A stretch of DNA of 64,000 nt, from contig CM077647.1 of the NCBI GenBank assembly GCA_039707465.1, forward strand, positions 117,120,610 to 117,184,609. Reading direction: 5' to 3'. The translations under genes and the position numbers were made by a program. Shown piece after piece: positions 55,719 to 64,000 of this stretch; position 1 is the stretch's first letter; each line of letters begins with the position of its first letter. Under the pieces are notes generated by a model. That model had not been told where the DNA came from. It saw nothing but the letters and a program-made list of their open reading frames with translations, and did no database searches. Source of the stretch: Rhabdophis nuchalis. Taxonomy: Eukaryota > Chordata > Lepidosauria > Squamata > Natricidae.

Positions 55719-57836
55719 AGAGAGCGTTTCCGGTTGCGGACGCGATGGATGTGTTTTCTACACGTCCGCCGCTGTGTTTCTTTGACGGGCACCTTCGGGA
55801 GCAGGGGGGGCATGGAGAGCCCCCCTCCGTAAGGGCGGCTGCAGCGAGACCCCCACCTCAATGGCAGTCGGGGAGGCCGTCCCCGTTACGCCCCAGGAGT
55901 CAAAGAACGGAGTGCGGGGGGAGTGCTTCCCTTTTGCTGAAGGAGCCAGAACCAACGGAAGATTTCGATTAAGAGCAGAAATACTGGGGCTGAATGGCTG
56001 TGCCGAGGCTCTGGAACAGAAGCAATGGGAATGTGAGTGATTTATATTGACTTTCTACATTCAATCTTTTGAAAAGAGCAAATAGGGGGGAGTTGGGAGA
56101 AACAACCCCCCTGGAAACAAAAGCGGCACTTGAAAATCATCCCTGTGATCGGGAGAGAGTGAAAGTGACATCCGATGGATTTATTGTAAAAAGAAATGTA
56201 TTACCAAATAAGGAATTGCTTTAAAAATGTGGATCTGAGCCTTGCTACATTTAAAATGGACTTTCTATAAACTTTTACTTTCTTCACCGCTGCCAGCAAG
56301 GCGGAAAGATGGCACTTCTTTGTTCCCAGAAGAGAAACTTTTTTTTGACAATAAGCATTCCTCCAATTTAACAAGCTAAATAAGACTAATTTAAAATATA
56401 TATTTAAAAAAAAGCCTACTCTAGTGACTTCCAGTGTTCTCTCCTTCTGTGAAGCCTTCTACTTTTGTATGGAAATTACAACTTAGTCTTCTCTCTGGAT
56501 GTTGCAAAACTAATTTGAACTTTAAGAAGATCTTGCTTTTGTCTCGGACTTCACAGACTGCCTGCCCACCGACGCCATTTCTTTTTTCCTTTTTTCACAT
56601 AAGCATCTAAAACTTTAACCATGGCAGCGAGAAAGCCTCCATCTGGGAAATCAGTCTCTGCCCCAGCATCTACAAAGCCTAGCCCAACCTCACAGCCAAA
56701 AAACACTGCATTGTTCCAGAAGGAAACAGAAGCAGAGGACCCCAAACCATTATCGACAGAGAAGATGTTTCAAAAAATAATGAATGAAATACAACAAATC
56801 CGGAAAGACAATTTAAGCACAAGATTGGAATTGTTGGAGGCACAAAGAGAAATAACAAATAATAAGCAAAAAATTGAGGGGTTGGAGGGAGGGGCAGTTG
56901 AGATGAAGGAAGAGATAAAAGAGTTTAAGAAAGAAATTATAGATATTACTAGTCAGATGTCTAGAATTGATTTTGAACATATGTCTTTTTTTTAAAGATT
57001 CCAGAATGTCCCAGAGTCAGATAATGAGAATTTAAAAGATTTAATGCCTACAATGCTAGCGGATTATACCCAAAAAAATAAGGAACTTATGTGGGGGGAC
57101 ATTGACTTGATTTACAGAATTAATTCAGCATATGCCAGGATAAATAATGTACCCAAAGAGATACATATTAAATTTATAAGAAGGGCAACAAGGAATGAGA
57201 TCCTGAGAGCGCAAAGAGGAGGGCCTCTGATTTATCAGCAGAATGAGATGGCCTTATTGAAGCAGATCCCCCCAAAAATACGAGATATAAGAAGAAAATA
57301 TTCCTTCTTATCGAAAAAATTACACAAAAAAGGGGTGCGGTTCAAGTGGTTGATGCCCGAAGGAATGTTGGTATTCTGGGAGGGAGGAAGAGTTAGAATG
57401 AAAACAGTAGAAGAGGCGGAGACTTTTCTTAAAAAAACACTCCTCAATCCTAGATGATGATGATACGGGAATGGGAGGGGCCACGGCTCTGCCTACTGGT
57501 GGGGTGGAGGAGGAAGAAACAATAGCAAAGAGGCTCAGGTCACAAAAATGATTTTTCTTTCCTTTTTTTAATGTATGGTGATTCCTGTATGGATGTTAAT
57601 AGAAACAAAGTAACTGAATGTATGAATTTTCTTTTGATTATGAAACCTTTGATTTAAAATGTATGTACCCCTTCCTACTTTTATTATTTCCTAATGGAAC
57701 TGATATTGTAAGAAGACTCGGAGGCGGTCACCAATCCCGATGTGGAAGCTCTAAAATATTGTTAAAATACCCTATCTACCCCTTTCCTTTTATAAAATTT
57801 TAAAACCAATAAAAAATTACTTTAAAAAAAAAGAAA
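55719..57836 (+). mobile_element. ORF1-only L1 element (HAL1-like), copy 2, perfect TSD
   Basis: A 2.1-kb insertion bounded by GAAAGAGATATTGGGG (55703-55718 and 57837-57852, 16/16). Order: CpG-rich start and a 5' UTR of about 900 bp, ORF1 (56621-57551), a 3' UTR of about 260 bp ending TAAAACCAATAAAAAATTAC, then an A tail. No endonuclease or RT sequence occurs anywhere. The long target duplication and A tail show retrotransposition by L1-type machinery, and the complete-looking 5' end suggests that this is the whole element, not a truncation. Confidence 0.88.
56621..57551 (+). pseudogene. L1 ORF1, nearly intact (one stop, one frameshift)
   Basis: ATG in context TTTAACCATGGCA, as in copy 1. 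A Pro/Ser-rich N-terminus (PPSGKSVSAPASTKPSPTSQ) absent from copy 1 precedes a coiled coil (residues about 55-115). The RRM-like and C-terminal domains follow: INSAYARINNVPKEIHIKFI, RRATRNEILRAQRGGPLIYQ, PEGMLVFWEGGRVRMKT. One TAA replaces a Leu codon at 56992-56994. An extra A in the A-run at about 57430 shifts the last 40 codons, which otherwise end AKRLRSQK. Light decay implies a recent insertion. Confidence 0.85.
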
Positions 57837-57852
57837 GAAAGAGATATTGGGG

Positions 57853-58660
57853 TATGAGTGTTTCAGAATTAGCTCAGTGGTGAATAGTGTCAAGTTTCTC
57901 AACAGCCACCCAACATTCCATGGACCATTTGAGGGGGTTTCCAGATTTAGGTTTTCCCTCCCCCTTGGTTAATGGCAGAGCAATTTGAGTGAAGGCAGGG
58001 ATGAATTGTCTATAGGAGTTCACAAAGCATAGGAAGCTCTGCAACTGCTTTCAGGCACATGGTGCCTCCCATACTAATACCACTTCCACCATTTCTGGAT
58101 CCATTTCCACTCCCTCATGGGAGTCCAGTAGCCTAGTTAGTTCAATCTGAGTTTGTGAAATTTGCATTCAAAAAGTTTCACATACAATTGGGCTGCCAAT
58201 AGCTTTTGCAGGAACACCTTCTCAGATTTCCTAAAAACGTCCCAACTCCCAGCGTTGTCACACTTCTACCAGCTTAACATGCTCATCCATGATTTTGGTA
58301 TAAATTAAAATATCATCTAAATAAATCAAGACCCCTTAGAATAAATATTCATGCAGGATTTCATTAATTAGTTGCATGAACATGATGCATGCCACTTGTA
58401 GGTCAAAAGGAAGAATCTTAAACTGAAAGCAACCTAATGGGCAATTGAATACTATTTTCCAATTGCTCTCTAACTGTTGGAATGCTACTGGCACTTTTAA
58501 GTTTGCAAAGTTGCATTCCAATGCATCTGCTATGGATGGGTTTATAAGATATTGGGTATATCCAGAGTCCAATAAAACTGCTAATTCCACTTGCCACCCC
58601 AAGGAGGTTACTTTTAATTTTACCCTCACTGCCATTGGTTTTGAGTAACTACACACCAGT
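57853..58660 (-). pseudogene. Gypsy protease and reverse transcriptase remnant (second lineage)
   Basis: The frame 58656-58336 reads VKLKVTSLGWQVELAVLLDS, GYTQYLINPSIADALE (protease, LDSG in place of DSG/DTG), then a shortcut to the RT blocks VAFQQLESNWKIVFNCPLGC, FQFKILPFDLQVACIMFMQL and INEILHEYLF. The next frame gives LIYLDDILIYTKIMDEHVKL with the catalytic LDD box (about 58265-58325). The direct join of protease to RT palm suggests an internal deletion. Ends at the L1 insertion. Confidence 0.7.
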
Positions 58661-58799
58661 GGGTTGTCATCACTGCTGCCATGCTCTCTGACCAGCTTCT
58701 GACTTTAACTGGGATATTGTCCTCCTTGTTGGAGGTGGGGAGAATCTTTTCATTTCATCCCCTTTATTGACAGTAGTCTTAGGTTTGGCCATAGCTTCC

Positions 58800-59420
58800 T
58801 CTCTTTTTGGTGGGCCACACCTCATTATTGGACCCTCCCTTGCTGATCTTTGGTGGGTGTTCTTCTCCAGTGCTTTGCTTATCCCTCACTCTATAGTTTC
58901 ACAGATAATGGCGAGGTCTACCTTCACCTCACCAGCCAGGATATAACACTCCTACAAGGTTTTTGTGCCCACAGGACAAGCAAGTGGTCAGGACCTCCAA
59001 GTTGAGGCCTTCTTGGAAATATTCCAGGTGTATACTGTTGTGGCCAGTCTGGGAGATTGCTAGCCAACATCAGGGTTCTTGGGTGTAATTGATTGTCCAC
59101 CTTGCCAGATGACCTTGATTCTTCCTTTTACTTTTTGGTCTTACAGGGGATTTGTGAAGCATTGCCTCAGGAAGATCATGAATTGGTTGAAATTATTCAG
59201 CTCCTCAGTGTCAGCATCATGGAGTGAAATCATCCAGTCAACCTTTTCTCCCTCCAGAGTCACAGTGATGCAGTTCACCTTAGCTTCATCATTTGAGAAG
59301 TTTGAGCCATGGTGCACCATGAAATTCCAAACCTGGGTAAGGAAGCACCCTAACTTTTCTGCTAAACTTCAGCAGAACTCCGCTGAACTTCACTTTCAAC
59401 TCTGAGATTGGATGGTCATC
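58800..59420 (-). pseudogene. Gypsy gag remnant (second lineage)
   Basis: The minus strand of 59080-59330 reads EGEKVDWMISLHDADTEELN, NFNQFMIFLRQCFTNPL then DQKVKGRIKVIWQGGQSI. This is the capsid-like region (W-- L-D-D-EEL--F--FM--LR--F-DPL-DQKARGRIK-IRQG-RSI) of Sushi-type Gag. A plus-strand 108-codon frame over it is only a shadow. Stops and frameshifts are frequent. Confidence 0.65.
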
Positions 59421-59870
59421 TGCATCACTGGTCATGCTGAAATCAGAGGTGCAGGGACAGCATGCTAAGTTGCTGGTGCTGGTGCTGGTGCCAGTGCCTG
59501 CTCAGATGCTGGTGGGGGTGCTCCAACCCTCTGGCTCATGGTCCTGTTGGGAGTCTCCTTTCAGGTTTGCTGTAGATTGTGCCATCCCTCCTGGCAGCAT
59601 GGCATGGCTTTGGATCCTTGGGTGATGGTCATCTTTGCCAGTGGATGCTCTGATTTCCCAATGCCAAGAGACCATTGGGGCCATTTCCTCACCCTTGGTA
59701 TGCAGCTGGTATGATTGGTGAACCTTGAGGAGATTCAGCCCTTACTTTTGTTTTCCCCAAGTCTTCCCCATTACATTTCCCCCGTACCCAGAGTTCATGG
59801 CAGTCTGTCACCAAATAGTAGCAAAGCACAAGCAAGTATGAGGTGGCAGTTGACAATTAATTGGGGAAGG

Positions 59871-60239
59871 ACATGAATTTCACTCCCTCACTGGCCAGTG
59901 GTTGGACATGTTTACTAGGAATGGGTTGGGAATTAATCCTGTGTACAAGCATTGTATACGTTCTCACACAAATGCTTCAGATCTTATGCTGACCACTTTT
60001 CCTTGGGAGAGTTATTGGATGAATAGAGAAGCCAGGTTAGGAGGAAAATGATGATAACCTCTGCTTCCCACAGATCTTTGTTCTAGAAAACTGGAGCATC
60101 ATAGGTCCATTATAGCTTGATGAGAAGTGACAAGAACTTAGGTTAAGCAATCATATTCCACTTTCAACTTTACTAATTTATGGCTGGGCTGTATATTATC
60201 ATTTCCGAAGCAACCATGTAACATACGTACATTTGTTTG
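59871..60239. other. No assignable feature
   Basis: Unique-looking sequence ending in a short (TTTG)n run that is the tail of the adjacent SINE. Confidence 0.35.
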
Positions 60240-60474
60240 TTTGTTTGTTTGTTTCCTGTCTAATTGTTCAGAAATAACTCAATGTAGTAAACATATCCAA
60301 CATAACTTTCTCCTCCTATTTTCCTGACAACGACAACTGTCTAGGACAAGTTGGGCTCAGAGAGAGACTGGCCCAAAATCACCCAGCTGGCCTATCATGG
60401 CTGAGGTGGGACTACAACTCACAGTCTCCTGCTTTCTAGTCTGGTGCTTTAACCACTAGACCAAAGCGAATCTC
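60240..60474 (-). mobile_element. tRNA-derived SINE, Sauria-type head, (CAAA)n tail
   Basis: The minus strand begins GAGATTCGCTTTGGTCTAGT and GGTTAAAGCACCAGACTAGA (A box), then CTGTGAGTTGTAGTCCC (B box), GGCCAGCTGGGTGATTTTGG and AGGAAAATAGGAGGAGAAAG, and ends in CAAA units. Best preserved of this tail type. Confidence 0.8.
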
Positions 60475-61320
60475 AAACACATAAGATGATTCTTTAATGA
60501 TTTTGCATGTTGGTTAAGGACTTGTATTTTCCATACTAACCATAACATTTTGCTTTAGCAAGAGAAAGAATCATATGCTTCAGTATCATGTGTAGTTTGG
60601 CAGTAAGTAGAAAAATTTAGGCTTTTTAAATTTTATTTTATGTTGCAGAAAGCGATAATTAAGCTTTACTTAGATTTTCAAATAAAGACTTGCCATGCAA
60701 AACTGTTCAAGACCACACATGTATTTTAAAAAATCCAGGGCTGGAGGTGGGCTTGGGACATTTCTCTGCTTGAAAGTGGAGATCTGTGTGGTCTCTTTGG
60801 CTCCCTTAATATAAATCTATAAGCTTAATAGAAGAAAGTACCACTTTTATCTTTTGATCTTTGCCTTTTAAGCTATTTAGCAGCTCTGAGTAACACTGAG
60901 TGGAATGGGGGATTGGCTTCATTTTCTGCAAACATATGTACATCGATGCAACTCTCCATGACACAATATGTATGGTTGTGTATTGCAAAGATGCCTCACA
61001 TCAAAGAGATATTAACTGACCAGAAGGCCTGGCAATGTAAATTAAGAACAACTGCAAGCTTTACAATGTGCCATTTCCATCCCCAATCTCAGGTGACAAA
61101 TTTGGGAAGCCAATAAGAAACCCATGATATGGAAAGATTAGATCCATCAAATACAATTTACAATCAGTTCTCCTTTATAGATCTCAATTCATTGCGTAGT
61201 TTTTACATAATTCATACCTATTGCAATAAGGCTTTTACAAAAGCCTTTTAACATAGATGGATCTTGACGAATGCTACTAAGAATATTTAAGTTTCAGAAA
61301 CAATTACGTTTCTATTCTTT
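60475..61320. other. No assignable feature
   Basis: AT-rich. Short frames at 60806 and 60913 on opposite strands have no domain. Confidence 0.35.
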
Positions 61321-61795
61321 AGAAGCGCTCCATGGCACGGGACCTAGCTATCTGCGGGATCGCATTCTGCCTCATACATCCCTGCGACCGATTCGCTCCC
61401 ACAGAGAGGGACTTCTCCGGGTGCCGTCCACTAGGCTGTGCCAGCGGGCGACGTCCAGGGGAAGGGCCTTCTCTGTGGCGGGCCCGACCCTCTGGAACGA
61501 CCTTCCCCCCGAAATCAGAAGAACAACAGACCTTCGCTCCTTCCGACAGCTTTTAAAAACTCATTTCTTCCGTTTGGCTGGCCTAAGGTAATTTTAATTA
61601 ATTTATAGTGTTAAGGGGTTTTAGGGACAGTTTTTAGTTTTTATAGATGTTTTTAGCGCAGGATATGTTTAATTGTGATTTTAAATTTTGTACTCTGTTT
61701 GTGTCTATTGTTTTTAATTTTCCTGTGCCCCGCCTCGAGTCCCTTTGGGGAGAGAGAGCGGGTTATAAATAAAATTTATTATTATTATTATTCCT
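61321..61795 (+). mobile_element. L2/CR1-like LINE 3' end, copy (j)
   Basis: Truncated at EALHGTGPSYLRDR. The frame is open through SLRPIRSHREGLLRVPSTRL, GRAFSVAGPTLWNDLPPEIR to LKTHFFRLAGLR (61591). Hairpin at 61729-61764 and (ATT)n tail. Close to copies c and f. Confidence 0.88.
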
Positions 61796-62429
61796 CAAAA
61801 AAATTTCTGTCTCCAGACCTGTGGTTTCATTATGTGAGTTTCACCTACTGAGTAAAGATATTGTCTTTTATAAATACTGATGAATGTGGGTTAATTGAAT
61901 ACTCTTGCAGCATCTCAAACTTTTATTGTATAAAATCACTCAGTAGTTTTCTCAATTGTGTTTTTTTTAAAGTTATGACATGACTGAACCAAGATCAAGA
62001 GGCAGTTAAATGAGTGTGTGTTAATATACGACGATATGTATAATTTCTAGTTGGTAGGGTGTGGGCAACAATATATTGGCTTGCAAGGTGAATCCCTAGT
62101 TTAGAAATCCTATGTAATATAGAAAGTGTGGATATGCTTGTGATAAAATTGGGCTTTGGGATGCTTGTAACATACTGGACAAAATATGGCAAAATTGGCC
62201 AATAATGTGGTTAGCATTAGCAGGGAACACTGCATATAGAATGACTGCAACTAAAACAACAACCTGCCATATAGTTTTCTTAACTAAACAGCATTATGTA
62301 AAACCTAAATTGTCCAAAGTCATGATGGATGGCAGAGATCACAGTAAGATAGGGAAGTCTGACTTTATGCTGGCAGGGTGTGGGCAGTCCAAATTTATAG
62401 TGCGTATATGGTTGAAAATAAATATTTTT
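61796..62429. other. No assignable feature
   Basis: AT-rich unique-looking sequence. Nothing recognised. Confidence 0.35.
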
Positions 62430-62945
62430 ATGTTATTTTAATTTTTTTTATTTCGTTTGTCAAACATGTACGAGATAACTGGTATAAGTATCAACATGGA
62501 CAGGAGCACATGAAATGAATACAAATAGATGGGGACAGTAAGACAGGGACAGAAGGCCCGCTGGTGTGCTTATGCACGCCCCATTACAGCCCTCTTAGGA
62601 ATGGGGTGAGGTCCACAGTAGACAGTTTAAGGTTAAAACTATGGGTGTTTGAGGAAGTAACAACGGAGTCAGGTAGAACATTTCAGGCATTGACCACTCC
62701 ATTGCTGAAGTTGTATTTTCTGCAATTGAGTTTGGAGCGGTTTACCTTGAGTTTGTATCTATTGTTTGCCTGTGTATTATTGTGGTTGAAGCTGAAGTAG
62801 TTGCTGATAGGTACCATTTTGTAGCAGACAATTTTGTATACTATGCTTAGATCAGACCGTAGGTGGCATTGTTCAAGATTGTCTAAGCCCAAGATTTCAT
62901 GCCTGGTGGCATAAGAGAGTTCTATTGTGAGCGTCTATTTAGTAG
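62430..62945 (-). mobile_element. Jockey-superfamily LINE 3' end (distinct from CR1/L2 copies)
   Basis: The minus strand gives YATRHEILGLDNLEQCHLRS, DLSIVYKIVCYKMVPISNYF and NNRYKLKVNRSKLNCRKYNF followed by SNGVVNAWNVLPDSVVTS and FNLKLSTVDL. The order R-D(L)I-VYKI, (R)GH--KL---R---R--FFS-RVVN-WN-LP--VV-A--V--FK-L is typical of RT C-termini in several Jockey-superfamily LINEs. One frameshift or none in this part. The 3' end is AT-rich. Confidence 0.65.
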
Positions 62946-63718
62946 GGAAAACTGAATGAATAGTTGCAAGTTATATAAACTGTTGCACTGTTATGTAAAC
63001 ACCGAATGGCTAAGGTGAAGGAAGTACAATATTTTGAGGAAATATGGCAAGTTAATAAAATAGAAACTGGATAGAGTTCATGAAGTCCTGAAAAAGAGAG
63101 AAGTAAGAAATCAAAAACACAGAAGACATTAAGTATGATGTGATGGCCTGATATGGTGTATATAAGGATAATAGATGTGAGCTAATTTTATTATATTTTC
63201 GTTGATTTTTGTCTCTAATGCATTTTATTTGGTTTATTTACTATTAATGATTCCTTTTCTACATTCTGCATAAGATTACTTATTTTAACGGAGAAGAATG
63301 TGATGGGCATATATGTACATACAGTATGAAGTTAAATGCTCTTGCCAAGCTTCAGAGTGCATCTTAAAAAATAGAATATTCTGGCATTCAGTTACTTAAG
63401 GGAAGGATGTCATTCACATTTCTTTTTTATATGAATGATGGGAATGCCTTGGACCAGCCTACTTCTTTTTTTTAAGCTAAATCTCTTTTAGCATATCCTG
63501 TTTTAAGTCCTTGCAGAAAGAGGACTGCTGAGTTAGGTTCCACCAAGAACTCATCCACATAGCCATTTCCCCCTATCTTCAGAGGGATAAGTATGCCAAT
63601 CTGTGTAATTATTGTCCTCATAGCTCTGCTTTTAGAACAAGGTTGTTCTCACAAGAAGGTGCAAGTTTCTAGGATTGCTGCTGACCAGGGTGCTGGCCAG
63701 ACTCTGCCAAGTGCAGAG
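62946..63718. other. No assignable feature
   Basis: AT-rich. A short frame near 63593 runs into the GGAA array and is artefactual. Confidence 0.35.
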
Positions 63719-63800
63719 GGGAAGGAAGGAAGGAAGGAAGGAAGGAAGGAAGGAAGGAAGGAAGGAAGGAAGGAAGGAAGGAAGGAAGGAAGGAAGGAAA
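63719..63800. repeat. (GGAA)n microsatellite
   Basis: About 20 perfect GGAA units. They create Lys-Glu-Gly-Arg or Ser-Phe-Leu-Pro repeats in spurious frames. Confidence 0.97.
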
Positions 63801-64000
63801 ATGATTCACACTTAATACTGAAAGATGAGAATACTGCAGCATTTACTTCAACAATAAATGGCCATTCTGGTAACTCAACATGAACAAATATGAACACTTG
63901 GAAAGATTCAAGTTGCAATTCTTGACATACAACTACATAGGCTATATTTTGACATGTTAATAGCTGTTATCTTAATTATTCTGAAATGTTCATTCAAAGT
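63801..64000. other. No assignable feature
   Basis: Window end. Unique-looking AT-rich DNA. Confidence 0.3.

Larger units (their letters stand above)
54331..59870 (-). mobile_element. Ty3/Gypsy element, second lineage, split by an L1
   Basis: Minus-strand order: leader and gag (about 59860-58800), protease and RT (58700-57853), ORF1-only L1 insert, RT/RNase H (55702-55400), integrase (55160-54400). A TTTGGTGACAGA-like site near 59800 may be the primer-binding region. No LTR could be matched at either end, and the 3' side abuts the RTE tail. Gag and integrase resemble chromovirus/Sushi-type elements rather than the Mag-like one at 43365. Confidence 0.75.

Noticed and set aside
59079..59405. 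108-codon plus-strand frame
   Set aside because: Antisense shadow of the Gypsy gag remnant on the minus strand.
63593..63918. KEGRKEGR and SFLPSFLP frames
   Set aside because: Produced by the GGAA array.
1..64000. CRISPR arrays, operons, bacterial promoters
   Set aside because: Repeat content, SINEs, splice signals and base composition are vertebrate. No regularly spaced repeat-spacer array exists.

Overview
This is a vertebrate, almost certainly squamate reptile, genomic window. Snake is my best guess, but that is an inference. The evidence is the repeat content. There are tRNA-derived SINEs of the Sauria type, one with the LINE-like tail around 36160-36378. A second tRNA-SINE family resembles snake elements (11749-12100, 24807-25110). 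CR1 and L2/CR1-like LINEs are abundant with hairpin 3' ends, many short hAT-type elements have 8-bp target duplications, and two members of a TA-flanked family have CAGGTAGTCCTC-type ends. I see no bacterial features, CRISPR array or complete host gene.

Host coding content is thin. Two internal exons on the + strand have good splice signals and a single open frame each: 106-218 and 27932-28030. They are phase-compatible and could belong to one gene, which I do not recognise, whose intron would cover nearly half the window. A weaker candidate terminal exon lies at 13287-13386. Most of the remaining sequence is intronic or intergenic DNA filled with transposable elements.

Layout. From 0 to 7 kb there are CR1 fragments, a Penelope-like RT fragment, an L2-like LINE and a hAT MITE. 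At 7.3-9.6 kb a hAT element carries a nested ORF1-only L1 with an intact 282-codon ORF1, followed by a TA-flanked MITE. From 10 to 17 kb there are three L2-like copies, a SINE, a hAT MITE and a hAT-like element holding a coiled-coil coding fragment. From 17 to 28 kb there are hAT debris, a second TA-flanked MITE, an old LINE RT and a possible LTR. From 28 to 43 kb there are CR1/L2 fragments, several MITEs with clean TSDs (one almost perfectly palindromic) and a Sauria SINE. At 42.8-47.0 kb a hAT element contains a Ty3/Gypsy element, which itself contains a hAT MITE. At 47-50.4 kb lies a long L2-like LINE with a GC-rich 5' region and an in-frame endonuclease-RT deletion. At 51.6-54.3 kb an RTE-like LINE is split by an L2 3' end. 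At 54.3-59.9 kb a minus-strand Gypsy element of a second lineage is split by an ORF1-only L1 with a 16-bp perfect TSD. From 60 to 64 kb there are a SINE, an L2 3' end, a Jockey-superfamily LINE fragment and a GGAA array.

The most unusual observations are two elements with L1 ORF1 but no ORF2, sharing 5' UTR-ORF1-3' UTR-poly(A) architecture and related 3' UTRs (a HAL1-like non-autonomous lineage), and two hAT-like elements carrying the same apparently captured coiled-coil coding segment. In several nested insertions, removing the insert and one TSD restores the interrupted element, which gives a relative insertion chronology. All family names come from motif recognition by eye. No database search was run.
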